A DNA stretch of 64,000 nucleotides from Amycolatopsis pittospori (GTDB lineage Bacteria > Actinomycetota > Actinomycetes > Mycobacteriales > Pseudonocardiaceae), in the NCBI RefSeq assembly GCF_013870525.1, contig NZ_JACBXD010000031.1, positions 16,997 to 80,996 of the forward strand, read 5' to 3'. The notes beneath the pieces are model-generated. The model did no database searches. It was not told where the DNA came from and was given only the letters and a program-made list of their open reading frames with translations. Positions 16,101 to 26,652 of the stretch are shown piece by piece (within the stretch, counting starts at the first letter, position 1; every line of letters begins with the position of its first letter). The position numbers and the translations under genes were made by a program.

Positions 16101-18054
16101 TCTCCAGCCCGCCGACGACGTCGGTGAGGACCTCCAGCCCGCCGGACTGTTCGTCGAGCCGCTCGGCGACCGGGACCGCCTCGGCGACGGTCGTGATCGC
16201 GCCCGCCGCGGTGACCAGCCCGTCCACCTCGGCGTGATAGCTCGTGAACGCGTCCTCGCCCTGCAGGAACCGCACGGCCCGCTGAGCGGCCTCGCCGAAC
16301 TCCGTGTCCAGGCCGGCGATCAGCTTGTCCACGCGGTCCGTGTCGACGTACCGCAGTTCCCGCACGGTGACCAGATGGCCTCGCGCGCGATGCATTTCGG
16401 CGAGCCGGCGCACCCACGCGTCGGCCGCGTTCAGCGCCTCGCCCCGCACCCTCCGCACGAGCGAGGCGACGTCCGCCTCTGCCTCGTCGACGGCTTCCGC
16501 CGCCTGCGCGGTGAGCGAGGTGACCGTCTCGAACTCGTCGAGCACCTGCTCCGCGGTGACGCGGACGTCGGAGAGCGGCGAACGCAGGTCGCCGAGTTCG
16601 GCCTCCCCGAGCCAGTGATAGTGGTCGAAGACGCGCGCGCACGCGGCGATCAGCGCCTCGAACACGGCCGCCGACGGCGCCATCTCGCCGACCATCCGGC
16701 CGATCGAGAGGCAGTCGGAGATCCCGCGGACCAGATCGGCGTTGCCGACCCGCTCCAGAGGCCCGGTCCCGGCCGGCTGAGAGGCGGCGTAGGTGTCCGA
16801 TTGGAACGGCGTCCGCCACACCTGCATCGGGTGCACGCGGCTCGGTTCGTCGGACGACGCCCGGAACAGCACCATCGTGCCGTCGTCGAACAGCGAGTAC
16901 CCGTGGCACGGGATCGGGTTCGAGACCTCTTTGCGGATCACGTTGTACGGCAGGAGAAGCGAGCGGCCGTCGGCCCTGGCGTGGAAGACGTAGAGCACGT
17001 CCTCCCCGTTGGGCGAGCGGATCACCCGCTCGAATTCGAGACCGTCCACGGTGGTGTCGAACGTCTTGCTGACACCGGTGTCGAGGTAGTAGCCGCCGGG
17101 GAAGATGATCCCGTGGTCCTCGGGCAGCCGCTGGCACGCCTGCCCGATCCCGTCGAGGCGCACCACGTCCCGCGTGCGGGTGTTGAACACCAGGTACCGG
17201 TGTTCGGTCTCCTTGTACGGCAGCATCCTCAGCAGGATCAACGGGCCGATCCTGGCGTAGGACACCTCGGCGTCGGCCAGGCTCTGCAGCGGCTCGTCGA
17301 CAGGCTCCGAGTAGACACCCTCGCCGGTCTCGGTGTTGTTCTCGACCTTGATCGTCAGGTTTCCGCCGACGGTCTCGACGAACACCTCGTCCTCGATCGA
17401 GATATGCGGATGCCGCCCGAGAACGTGGTGCTCGCGGGCGGTCTCGATCCACTCGAAGTCGTGCGACGGCGGGAAGACGTGGTCGCGTTCACCTCGGCTG
17501 TCCACATAGGACACCGTGCCGTCCGAGGCGATCCCCCAGCGCAGCACGCGGATGTCCTCGGTCCGGGGACCGATCTGGAACACGGCGAGCAGTTTGCCCT
17601 CGACCCGCCGCAGCTGCAGCAGCTTCGCCTGCCGGTAGTACCGGTACAGCTCGGCGAAGTCACGGGCGAACTGCTCGTCACGCAGCAGTCCAGGCAGCTC
17701 CTCGGCGGGCACGTCGTCGAAACGGAACGCTTCCTCGTCATGACTGAAGCCGTGCAGCGAGAAGACGTCGTCGACCGTCGTCTCGGGTTTGAGCCCGATG
17801 AAGACGTTGTAGCCGAACAACATCCGCCCGCCGACCGACACGACGTCCCGCGGCACGCAGTTGTTCTCGGTGCGGATCCGTTCCGTGCCGATCAGCGCGA
17901 GCTGCGCGCTGCCGAAGACCCCGAGTCGCGCGGTGTTGAGTTCGTCCGCGCGTTTCGCCAGTTCGGCGGCCTGTGTGGCGAGCCGGGCGCGGAGCACCTC
18001 ATAGGTGCCCGCGTCCAGCTGCTCCGTTCCTGCCGCCGGTTCGGTCGCCGTCAC
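13171..18054 (-). CDS. DNA repair ATPase family protein (giant AAA ATPase)
   Basis: 1627 residues from the GTG at 18054, whose GTGA overlaps the flotillin stop; starts further upstream would run inside the flotillin gene. The N-terminal 400 residues are the domain typical of this family (FGYNVFIGLKPETTVDDVFSLHG, HPHISIEDEVFVETVGGNLTIKVEN). The middle is long and helical with repeated coiled-coil stretches. The C-terminal AAA module has Walker A SPPGYGKT near residue 1268, Walker B VLLYLDDIQ near 1322 and an NPYTEQGKRFRIPDMLANRADVW sensor/arginine region as in dynein-related or MoxR-like ATPases. The product name is the database family name; the activity is not established. It is the last gene of an operon with a flotillin and an NfeD-like protein, implying a membrane-linked ATPase machine. 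Confidence 0.87.
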   Translation of the reverse strand: MTATEPAAGTEQLDAGTYEVLRARLATQAAELAKRADELNTARLGVFGSAQLALIGTERIRTENNCVPRDVVSVGGRMLFGYNVFIGLKPETTVDDVFSLHGFSHDEEAFRFDDVPAEELPGLLRDEQFARDFAELYRYYRQAKLLQLRRVEGKLLAVFQIGPRTEDIRVLRWGIASDGTVSYVDSRGERDHVFPPSHDFEWIETAREHHVLGRHPHISIEDEVFVETVGGNLTIKVENNTETGEGVYSEPVDEPLQSLADAEVSYARIGPLILLRMLPYKETEHRYLVFNTRTRDVVRLDGIGQACQRLPEDHGIIFPGGYYLDTGVSKTFDTTVDGLEFERVIRSPNGEDVLYVFHARADGRSLLLPYNVIRKEVSNPIPCHGYSLFDDGTMVLFRASSDEPSRVHPMQVWRTPFQSDTYAASQPAGTGPLERVGNADLVRGISDCLSIGRMVGEMAPSAAVFEALIAACARVFDHYHWLGEAELGDLRSPLSDVRVTAEQVLDEFETVTSLTAQAAEAVDEAEADVASLVRRVRGEALNAADAWVRRLAEMHRARGHLVTVRELRYVDTDRVDKLIAGLDTEFGEAAQRAVRFLQGEDAFTSYHAEVDGLVTAAGAITTVAEAVPVAERLDEQSGGLEVLTDVVGGLEIADAVVRTKILERVGEVIGGVNRARATLEARRKELLETEGRAEFAAEFALLAQAITGGLAVADTPDRCDEQLGRLLLQLENLESRFGEFDDFLVSLGEKRTDVYEAFSSRKQALLDERARRADRLVDSAERILASVTRRVGTLGSVDEINTYFASDPMVAKLRSVVAELRDLGDQVRAEELEGRVKAARQEAGRALRDRLDLYGEGGETIRLGRNTFAVNTQDIDLTLVPHEGGMKFAITGTDYRSPVRDESFEATRPYWDQLLVSESPEVYRAEYLATSILLEKPDLQDDGLLEVVRRVAGDRYDEGYARGVHDHDATAILSALLRLRSAAGLLRYPPAARAAAQLFWAFGAEEAAKSAWTTRSASLARVREAFGHTTAIDALARELTEAMSAFAASSGLTLDLESAGEYLFEELADGSPGFVTSGGARTLLDKFRLDRRSFTDDLRALDDLADRHQLAEAWLKSFVEASGTPGDELAEAVAIELADLPRYDSSAELSATVDGLLGSHARIVNRSLTLRLDETLARTLRFRRDRVPGFRAYQRQRNELVAAERDRLRLGEYKPKVMSAFVRNRLLDEVYLPLIGDNLAKQLGATGDARRTDQSGLLLLISPPGYGKTTLMEYVASRLGLVFVKVNGPALGHDVTSVDPADAPNATARQEVEKISFALEQGNNVLLYLDDIQHTSPELLQKFISLCDAQRRMEGVWEGRTRTYDLRGKRFAVCMAGNPYTEQGKRFRIPDMLANRADVWNLGDVLSGKEDLFALSYIENSLTANTVLAPLVSRERSDVDVLVRLARGDGSVRADQLKHAYSATELEQILAVLRKLIQVQRIVLKNNQAYIASAAQADASRVEPPFQLQGSYRNMNKLAGRIVPAMNDAELEALIDDHYAGEAQTLTSGAEANLLKLAELRGRLSDDQARRWADVKSAYLRAQALGGDDEDPMSRAVGAVGLLADRVGAVEAAIERASERLVIREVT

Positions 18055-20060
18055 TGCTTCGCGGGGGCGAGGGCGGCGACGGACTTGTCGGCGAGGCCGA
18101 GCCGCTGCGCCATGGCCAGCAGTTCCTGCACCTTGCCGGTGTCCGGGCCACCCGCCTGCAGCTGCTTGGCCAGGAAGGCCGACAGCGTCAGGTTCTTCAC
18201 GTCCTCGGTGCTCACCGAGCCGAGCAGCTTGCCGATGTCGTCGGTGAAGCTGCCGGAGCCGTCGAGCCACGACTTCCCGAGGGTCTGGACGACGTCCGAG
18301 TGCTCGACGAAACCGTCCACGCTCTTGCCGAGGCCGATGGAGCCGATGACCTTCTCGAAGAACATCGTCTCGCCGCCGACGATGTCGATGTCGGCCTTCT
18401 CCAGCCCGATCCCGAGCACCGTGGCCTGGGCCTCGGCGACCTCGCGCTGGACGTTGAGCGCCGCGAGCCGGATCTCCTTCTCGGCCTCCAGGCGCAGGCG
18501 GTACTCCTCGTGCTGACGGCTGGCCGTGTCGAGCGCGGCCATCGCGGCGGCCTTCTCGGTGAGACCTTCGGCCTCGCCCTTGAGCTTGTCGCGCATCCCG
18601 TCGGCGAGCACGATCGCCTTCTCGCGTTCGACGATCGCCTCGGCGCGGCCGACCTTCTCCAGCGCGTCCGCGTCGCGTTCCTTGACCTGCGCCGCGGCCA
18701 GGCCGATGGCGGCCTCCTCGGCCTGGATGCCCTCCGCCAGGCGGATCTTCGCGCGGGTGTCCAGTTCGGCGGCCTGCTGGCGCGCTTCGGCCAGCGTCAG
18801 CTCCTCGCGGGCCTTGTGCTTCGACGCCGCCTCGGCGGCTTCCGCGGCCTTGATGTCCTTGACGAGGTTTTCCTGCGCCTCCGCCTCGGCCCGGATGATG
18901 ATGGCCGAGCGCTGACGCTCCGCCTCTTCGACGACGCGGAGCTTCTTGATGTTCTCTTCCTGCTCCGCCACCGTCTTCTCGACCGCGATCCGCTCGCGGA
19001 TCACCTCGGCGATCGACCGCTTCTCGGTCTCGACTTCCTTGTCCTTGGCGATGCGGGACAGTTCGGTCTCGCGTTCGCGGCCGATGACCTCGAGCAGCCT
19101 GTCCTTCTCGATGCGTTCGCTCTCGATCGCGATCACCCGCTCGCGGTTCTTGCCCGCGACCTCGATCTCACGCTGCTGGTTCTGGTGCTGGATGCCCAGC
19201 TGCTCGTCCGTGCGCAGGCCCGCGGCCTGCGACTTGAGCCGCTCCTCCGCCTGCACCTTGGCGATCTCGGCCTCTTCGCGTGCCCGCATGGTCTCGACCT
19301 CGCGGCGTTGCTTGATCTCGGCGTCGGCCTGCCGGCGCTCCAGTTCGAGGATCGCCTCACGCGCGTCCACGTTCTGGCGGGTGATCTCTTTCTCCTCGCC
19401 GCGGCGGAACTCGTTGGTCCGCACGTGCTCGATCGCGGTCAGCTCGGTGATCTTGCGGATACCCTGCGCGTCGAGGATGTTCGCGGAATCGAGCTGCGCC
19501 ATCGGCGTCTGCTCGAGGTAGTCGATGGCCGCGTCCTCGAGGCTGTATCCATTGAGGTCGGTGCCGATGACGCGGATGATCTGGTCACGGAATTCGTGAC
19601 GCTTGGTGTAGAGATCCACGAAGTCGAGCTGCTTGCCGACGGTCTTCAACGCTTCCGAGAACTTGGCGTTGAACAGTTCCTGCAGGGTCGCCTCGTCGCT
19701 GGCGCGTTCCGTACCGATCGCCTGCGCGACCTTGATGACGTCCTCGACGGTCTTGTTGACCCGCACGAAGAACGAGATCCGGATGTCGGCGCGGATGTTG
19801 TCCCGGCAGATCAGGCCTTCACGGCCGGTCCGGGTGATCTCCATCGCCTTGACCGAGGTGTCCATGATCTCGGCCTTGTGCAGCACCGGGAGCACGATCG
19901 CCCCGGTGAAGGTGACGTCGACCCGGCGGACCTTCGAAATGATCAACGCCTTGCCCTGAGGCACCTTCTTGAACAACCTGGTGATCGTGAAGAGCAAGAC
20001 CAGGAGGATGACAACTATCACGGCGATCAGAACGCCGGCCCCCACGCTGATGGCACCCAT
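18051..20060 (-). CDS. Flotillin-like SPFH protein (YqiK type)
   Basis: 669 residues. One membrane helix at about 7-29 is followed by an SPFH/band-7 domain (about 30-190: VPQGKALIISKVRRVDVTFTGAIVLPVLHKAE) and a very long Glu/Ala-rich coiled coil (about 225-540) with repeated AEAE/EER patterns, then a C-terminal oligomerisation-like tail. This is the E. coli YqiK/flotillin layout; such proteins scaffold membrane microdomains. It is preceded by an NfeD/YqiJ-like gene 17 bases upstream and overlaps the downstream DNA-repair-type ATPase by 4 bases. The partnership of SPFH and NfeD-like proteins is well known; the third partner is the unusual part. Confidence 0.92.
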   Translation of the reverse strand: MGAISVGAGVLIAVIVVILLVLLFTITRLFKKVPQGKALIISKVRRVDVTFTGAIVLPVLHKAEIMDTSVKAMEITRTGREGLICRDNIRADIRISFFVRVNKTVEDVIKVAQAIGTERASDEATLQELFNAKFSEALKTVGKQLDFVDLYTKRHEFRDQIIRVIGTDLNGYSLEDAAIDYLEQTPMAQLDSANILDAQGIRKITELTAIEHVRTNEFRRGEEKEITRQNVDAREAILELERRQADAEIKQRREVETMRAREEAEIAKVQAEERLKSQAAGLRTDEQLGIQHQNQQREIEVAGKNRERVIAIESERIEKDRLLEVIGRERETELSRIAKDKEVETEKRSIAEVIRERIAVEKTVAEQEENIKKLRVVEEAERQRSAIIIRAEAEAQENLVKDIKAAEAAEAASKHKAREELTLAEARQQAAELDTRAKIRLAEGIQAEEAAIGLAAAQVKERDADALEKVGRAEAIVEREKAIVLADGMRDKLKGEAEGLTEKAAAMAALDTASRQHEEYRLRLEAEKEIRLAALNVQREVAEAQATVLGIGLEKADIDIVGGETMFFEKVIGSIGLGKSVDGFVEHSDVVQTLGKSWLDGSGSFTDDIGKLLGSVSTEDVKNLTLSAFLAKQLQAGGPDTGKVQELLAMAQRLGLADKSVAALAPAKQ

Positions 20061-20077
20061 AGTTTCCCTTTTCTGCT

Positions 20078-20662
20078 TTAGATGTCCAGCGACTCGACCC
20101 AGAAGAACTCGCCCTCGGAGTCGTAGTCGTAAAGAACTACGCGGCTCCCCGCCGTCAGGTTGCCTTGGCCCGCCTGCCGAACGTCCACAATGGCCGTCGA
20201 CCCGTCGGCGGCGGCGACTTCGGCCTGGCCGAAGTCATGCGTCACCGACGAGGTCCGGATGACCGCGGCGCGACCGACGAAGTCCGTCCTGCTCGGCTCC
20301 TTCGCGGGACCGAAAACACGGCGTAGCGGCACGACCATCACCCTCGTCCCGAGTGTGCCGAGGACGAGCGCGACGGCGAGCACGCCGGCACCGAGCCCGA
20401 TCCTCGCCGGTGTCGAAAGCTCCAAGTCATCGAGAAGAACCGTCCCTACCAGGCTGGCGAACCAGGTGAATGCGATCAGCAAAGAGAGCGAAAGGGACAG
20501 TGGGACCCCACCGAAACCGGCCAGGAGCCCGTCGCCGCCGTCGAAGTCATCGGTGTCGACGGCGCCGAGCAGTGCCAGCAGCCAATAGCCGATCACGACG
20601 ATCAGCAGAAAGCTGAAGAGCACGGCCGGAAACCCCAGTGCCGCGGTGACGAACCCGCCCAT
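20078..20662 (-). CDS. NfeD/YqiJ-like membrane protein with OB fold
   Basis: 194 residues from the ATG at 20662 (GGGAGGG upstream); an ATG 7 codons earlier is possible. Three hydrophobic segments (about 8-34, 52-75, 85-106 from this start) precede a soluble beta-rich domain with DFVGRAAVIRTSSVTHDFGQAEV and GSRVVLYDYD, which has the look of the NfeD-type OB fold in YqiJ. YqiJ/NfeD proteins are encoded next to flotillins and are thought to support their assembly. It is the first gene of the operon; the promoter must lie within 20663-20760. Confidence 0.82.
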   Translation of the reverse strand: MGGFVTAALGFPAVLFSFLLIVVIGYWLLALLGAVDTDDFDGGDGLLAGFGGVPLSLSLSLLIAFTWFASLVGTVLLDDLELSTPARIGLGAGVLAVALVLGTLGTRVMVVPLRRVFGPAKEPSRTDFVGRAAVIRTSSVTHDFGQAEVAAADGSTAIVDVRQAGQGNLTAGSRVVLYDYDSEGEFFWVESLDI

Positions 20663-20940
20663 CGCCGTCGTTCCCTCCCCCATTACCCCGGGTCAGGACT
20701 ATAACCAGCGCGTGACACCCGGCGGACCGTTTTCGGCTACGAGTGGGTCACGGTGTGCGGAAGCGTGCGGGCTCATAAGTGACGTTTCGGGCTTAACGAC
20801 CACTGGGCGAACGTGTCTTGATCGCGGGAGAGCCGCCGCCGGGGGCGCGGGAAGCGGCGACCCGGCCCTTCGCAACACCGGCCAGAGAAACAGGACGCAA
20901 GACTCGGCAGCGCGCGGCATCGTGAGTGGCGTTTCGGTCT

Positions 20941-21145
20941 ATTGAGGGGTAAGTCGAACGTGTCGTGTCTCAGGCGAGGCGGTGGCCCGGGCGGCGCACT
21001 CGCGTGCTTGAAGACGGATCTCGCGTGCTCGGGCGCCGTACATCCGAGTGCGGTAGCCAGGCACGCGAGTCACGTCTCCGAGCACACGAAATCCGGGCTC
21101 AAGCACACGAGTCACGCCTTCGCACCCACTGTCACCCCGGGTGAA
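20941..21145. repeat. 21-bp unit array, family E copy 1
   Basis: After a 55-base leader beginning ATTGAGGGGTAAG, six 21-base units start at 20996, 21017, 21038, 21059, 21080 and 21101; the first ones carry CTCGCGTGCTTG and the last ones its inverse (CAAGCACACGAG). The whole 205-base segment matches the reverse complement of 38455-38693, which has seven units. It lies in a gap of 758 bases (20663-21420) that otherwise holds only hairpin B and a half-copy of hairpin F (GTGAGTGGCGTTTCGG at 20922). Confidence 0.9.
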
Positions 21146-21174
21146 CGGGCCCCCTTACCTACCGCCCCTCGGGT

Positions 21175-21227
21175 GTTGCGAAAGCCACTTTCGCAACCTC
21201 CAACGTTGCGAAAGTGGCTTTCGCAAC
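21175..21227. repeat. Hairpin element B, copy 2
   Basis: The same 23-base arms as at 2128-2180 (here 21175-21197 and 21205-21227), with loop CTCCAAC. Confidence 0.92.
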
Positions 21228-21420
21228 ACCTGCCGAGCAGCCGGACACGACGACCGGCGCCGACCACGCCACCTTTGCCCTACCCGCAAGAGAACCCGAA
21301 CGCCGCCCGCCACCCAAGCGGCGCAACCGGCTGCGGAGCGTTACGCCGACCGGCCGCTCCGACGCCATCCGGTTGGACCTGTCGCGCCGCCGAGGCGACC
21401 CCTACTCTCCAGTATTGAGA

Positions 21421-21909
21421 GTGACACAGGACACACCACGGTCTTGGGAGGCTCCATTGGGGTGGCACGTTCGCGAGACGATCGACGAGGATCAGCGCGA
21501 ACGGCGGATCCGGCACGTCACCCGATGTCTGAGCTGCACGCTCACCTGCGTCCATTGTGGACTCCCGACGCGATTTTCCCTTCCTGAAGGACATCCCGGA
21601 CTCGGCGTCGTCGAACACCTCCCCGGAGTGACCACTCCCGGACTGCCGGACCTCGCCCTGCTCCACCGGTTCTGCCGCGACAACCAGTACGAGAGCGCGG
21701 GCATCGCACTCAGGCGCGCCTATCTCGGACTGGCGACAGAACTCTTCCTGGCCGGACGTCAGAGACGGCGCCACGAAGGAAGGTGCCACCAAAGACTCGG
21801 CGTGCATCCGCCACGGCCGGGACATCTCGAGGCCTACCGAAAACGGTGGCGTGTGGCCAAAATGCGGTACGCCTGCAAGGCGTGCCGGTACTACACCGGC
21901 TCTCACTGA
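21421..21909 (+). CDS. Hypothetical cysteine-rich protein
   Basis: 162 residues if the GTG at 21421 is used; the frame is open back to 21214 but runs into hairpin B. I do not recognise a family. It has two cysteine clusters: CLSCTLTCVHC about residues 38-48, and CKAC near the C-terminus (CKACRYYTGSH), with further Cys and His between, which would suit one or two zinc ribbons. Arg content is high. Codon third positions are GC-rich but less so than in neighbours, so the call is tentative. The EtfD-like gene starts 24 bases later, so the two may be cotranscribed. Confidence 0.45.
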   Translation: MTQDTPRSWEAPLGWHVRETIDEDQRERRIRHVTRCLSCTLTCVHCGLPTRFSLPEGHPGLGVVEHLPGVTTPGLPDLALLHRFCRDNQYESAGIALRRAYLGLATELFLAGRQRRRHEGRCHQRLGVHPPRPGHLEAYRKRWRVAKMRYACKACRYYTGSH

Positions 21910-21932
21910 GCCGATTCTCCCCCGGAGGACTC

Positions 21933-24032
<2,100 letters not shown>

Positions 24033-24049
24033 GGCACACGAGAGTTGGA

Positions 24050-24067
24050 AGTTCGGCATACCGAACT
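24050..24067. promoter_or_regulatory. MntR/DtxR-like operator
   Basis: AGTTCGGCATACCGAACT, a palindrome with 7-base perfect arms, 13 bases before the start of the metal importer operon. A DtxR-family manganese regulator is a reasonable guess given the genes behind it. The arms resemble but are spaced differently from the TGTTCG sites at 3186 and 4365. Confidence 0.6.
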
Positions 24068-24080
24068 CTAGACTCACGGG

Positions 24081-24995
24081 ATGGCGAATCTCCGCAAGAC
24101 CGTGTGCGCGCTCGCGGCGTCGGCACTCGTGCTGTCCGCGTGCGGCGGCCCGAGCGCCGGTCAAAGCGACAGCAGGCCCGTCGTGCTGACCACGTTCACC
24201 GTCCTCGCGGACATCGCCACGAACGTCGCGGGCGACAAGCTCCGGGTCGAGTCGATCACCAAACCCGGCGCCGAGATCCACGGCTACGATCCCACTCCCG
24301 ACGACATCAAGAAGGCCGCGAAGGCCGACTTGATCCTCGACAACGGACTGAACCTGGAGGCCTGGTTCGCACGCTTCGTCTCCGAGAGCGACGCGCCGCA
24401 CAAGGTCGTCAGCGACGGGGTCCAGCCCATCGCCATCGGCGAAGACGCCTATCAGGGCAAGCCGAATCCGCACGCGTGGATGTCACCGAAGAACGTCGGG
24501 ATCTACGTCGACAACATGGTCAAGGCGTTCAGCGAACTCCGCTCCGGCGACGCGGCCGCGTTCAAGGCCAACGGCGACGCCTACAAGGCGAAACTGCAGG
24601 CGGTGCAGGACGAGATGACCGGCGCGCTGAGCGGCCTGCCGCAGAACGAGCGCGCGCTCGTCACCTGCGAGGGCGCCTTCTCGTACCTGGCGCGCGACAC
24701 CGGGCTGACCGAGAAGTACATCTGGGCGGTCAACGCCGAACAGCAGGCCACGCCGCAGCAGATCACCCGCGCCATCGAATTCGTCAAGCAGAACAAGGTC
24801 CCCGCGGTGTTCTGCGAGTCGACCGTCTCCGACGCCCCGATGCGCCAGGTCGTCTCCGCGACCGGCGCCGCGTTCGGCGGCGTCCTCTACGTCGACTCCC
24901 TGTCCGGCCCCGAAGGCCCGGTACCGACCTACCTCGACCTCATCCGCCACGACTCGAAGACGATCGTGGCCGCGCTGACCGGAGCGAAGCCGTGA
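24081..24995 (+). CDS. Metal ABC transporter substrate-binding lipoprotein
   Basis: 304 residues. Lipobox LSAC (Cys21) after a 20-residue signal. Cluster A-I (TroA/PsaA/SitA) features: TTFTVLADIATNVAGDKLRVESITKPGAEIHGYDPTP with the first metal His, NPHAWMSPKN with the second His, and the conserved CEGAFSYLARDTGL and STVSD segments that supply acidic ligands. It lacks the His-rich loop common in zinc-specific ZnuA, which favours manganese or iron over zinc. It is the first gene of a three-gene operon; its stop overlaps the ATPase start as GTGA. Confidence 0.9.
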   Translation: MANLRKTVCALAASALVLSACGGPSAGQSDSRPVVLTTFTVLADIATNVAGDKLRVESITKPGAEIHGYDPTPDDIKKAAKADLILDNGLNLEAWFARFVSESDAPHKVVSDGVQPIAIGEDAYQGKPNPHAWMSPKNVGIYVDNMVKAFSELRSGDAAAFKANGDAYKAKLQAVQDEMTGALSGLPQNERALVTCEGAFSYLARDTGLTEKYIWAVNAEQQATPQQITRAIEFVKQNKVPAVFCESTVSDAPMRQVVSATGAAFGGVLYVDSLSGPEGPVPTYLDLIRHDSKTIVAALTGAKP

Positions 24996-25735
24996 CCGCC
25001 GCGATCCGCGTCGAAGGCGTCACCGTCCACTACGGCGAGGTCCTCGCCCTCGACGGTGTCGACGTCACCCTCGAACACGGTCACGTCTGCGGCCTGGTCG
25101 GGATGAACGGCTCCGGCAAGTCGACGCTGTTCAAGACGATCATGGGCATGGTCCGGCCGGACACCGGCACGGTGTCGGTCGACGGCGGGACTCCCGCCCG
25201 CGCCCGCAAGACCGGCGTGATCGGTTACGTGCCACAGAGTGAGGACGTCGACTGGTCGTTCCCGCTGTCCGTGCGCGACGTCGTGATGACCGGCCGCTAC
25301 GGGCATCTCGGCTTCACCCGGCGGCCGCGTCGCGCCGATCACGATGCCGTCGAGCAGGCGCTGGAACGCGTGGAACTGACCGAACTCGCCGGACGCCAGA
25401 TCGGGCAGCTGTCCGGCGGGCAGCGCAAACGCGCGTTCGTCGCCCGCGGCATCGCCCAGGGCGCACGCGTACTCCTGCTGGACGAGCCGTTCGCCGGCGT
25501 CGACAAGCGCTCCGAAGCCACGATCACCCGGCTGCTCAAGGAACTCGCCGCCGACGGCGCCGCCGTGCTGATCTCCACACACGATCTGCACGCGCTGCCA
25601 GGGCTCGCGGACGAGGCGATCCTGCTGATGCGCAAGGTGCTCGCGCACGGTTCCCCCGGCGAGGTGCTCCGGCCCGAGAACCTCGCGCTGGCCTTCGGAC
25701 TCGATGTCCTGCAACGGGAAGAAGAACCCGCGTGA
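24992..25735 (+). CDS. Metal ABC transporter ATP-binding protein
   Basis: 247 residues. Walker A GMNGSGKST (37-45), signature LSGGQRKR (140-147), Walker B VLLLDEPF, and the PQSEDVDWSFPLSV segment (about 81-94) characteristic of Mn/Zn/Fe importers. The GTG start overlaps the stop of the binding-protein gene, and its own stop overlaps the start of the permease gene, so the three are tightly coupled. Confidence 0.94.
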   Translation: MTAAIRVEGVTVHYGEVLALDGVDVTLEHGHVCGLVGMNGSGKSTLFKTIMGMVRPDTGTVSVDGGTPARARKTGVIGYVPQSEDVDWSFPLSVRDVVMTGRYGHLGFTRRPRRADHDAVEQALERVELTELAGRQIGQLSGGQRKRAFVARGIAQGARVLLLDEPFAGVDKRSEATITRLLKELAADGAAVLISTHDLHALPGLADEAILLMRKVLAHGSPGEVLRPENLALAFGLDVLQREEEPA

Positions 25736-26625
25736 ACCTCTACGACCTCTTCCTCGAACCACTCTCGTACGACTTCATGGTGCGGGCGCTCGCGTCCACG
25801 GTCGTCGCGTCGATGGTCTGCGCGGTGCTCTCCTGCTGGCTGGTGCTGATCGGCTGGTCGCTGATGGGCGACGCGGTCTCCCACGCGGTGCTGCCCGGCG
25901 TCGTGCTCGCGTACGTCCTCGGCGCGCCGTTCGCGCTCGGTGCCGTCGTCTTCGGTTTCCTCGCCGTGGCCTTGATCGGCGTCGTCCGCGACACCAGCCG
26001 GGTCAAGGAGGACGCCGCGATCGGCATCGTGTTCACCACGCTGTTCGCGCTGGGCCTCGTGCTGATTTCGGTGACGCCGAGCCAGACCGACCTGAACCAC
26101 ATCATCTTCGGCAACCTGCTCGGCGTCGACACCTCGGATCTGATCCAGATCGGCGTCCTCGGCGCGATCACGCTCACGCTGCTGGTGCTCAAACGCCGCG
26201 ATTTCACCTTGTACGCCTTCGATCCCACGCACGCGCACGCCATCGGGCTGAACCCGCGGCTGCTCGGCGCGGCGCTGCTCGGGCTGCTCGCGTTGACCGC
26301 GGTGGTGGCACTGCAGGTGGTCGGCGTGATCCTGGTGGTGGCGATGCTGATCATCCCGGGCGCGACGGCGTATCTGCTGACCGACCGGTTCGGCCGCATG
26401 CTCGTGATCGCGCCGGCGTTCTCGGTGCTCGCCGCCGTCGCCGGGCTGTACCTGAGCTACCACCTCGACACCGCGTCCGGCGGGATGATCGTGCTGGTGC
26501 AGGGCGCCGGGTTCACCGTCGTCTACCTGTTCGGGCCGCGGCACGGGATCGTCGGCAAGCGGCTGGCCAAACGCCGCCGGGAGGCCGCGCGGGCGGGCCA
26601 CCCTCAGGACTTACCACTGTCCTGA
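25732..26625 (+). CDS. Metal ABC transporter permease
   Basis: 297 residues, GTG start overlapping the ATPase stop. About eight membrane helices with the family sequence GWSLMGDAVSHAVLPGVVLAY near residues 42-62 (ABC-3 family, as in SitC/MntB/ZnuB) and the VGVILVVAMLIIPGATAYLLTDRF block near 200-223. It completes the importer. Its stop codon lies inside the terminator hairpin that follows. Confidence 0.93.
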   Translation: MNLYDLFLEPLSYDFMVRALASTVVASMVCAVLSCWLVLIGWSLMGDAVSHAVLPGVVLAYVLGAPFALGAVVFGFLAVALIGVVRDTSRVKEDAAIGIVFTTLFALGLVLISVTPSQTDLNHIIFGNLLGVDTSDLIQIGVLGAITLTLLVLKRRDFTLYAFDPTHAHAIGLNPRLLGAALLGLLALTAVVALQVVGVILVVAMLIIPGATAYLLTDRFGRMLVIAPAFSVLAAVAGLYLSYHLDTASGGMIVLVQGAGFTVVYLFGPRHGIVGKRLAKRRREAARAGHPQDLPLS

Positions 26626-26632
26626 GGGTGGC
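26597..26632. terminator. Hairpin overlapping the permease stop codon
   Basis: Perfect 14-base arms (26597-26610, 26619-26632) with an 8-base loop. The TGA of the permease is in the right arm, so the last 9 codons of the gene are also part of the terminator. It also serves the convergent hydrolase gene. Confidence 0.85.
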
Positions 26633-26652
26633 CCTCACGTGCCACAGAACGA

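Noticed and set aside
13441..18516. Very long open frame on the + strand opposite the giant ATPase
   Set aside because: It mirrors the codon bias of the ATPase on the other strand; the - strand has clear Walker motifs and operon structure.
21280..21906. - strand open frame opposite the Cys-rich protein
   Set aside because: It shows no recognisable domain or start context; the + strand frame has clustered cysteines and joins an operon.
24050..24067. Third copy of the TGTTCG operator
   Set aside because: Outer bases and spacing differ (AGTTCGG, 4-base centre, 18 bases in total) and the genes fit metal control.
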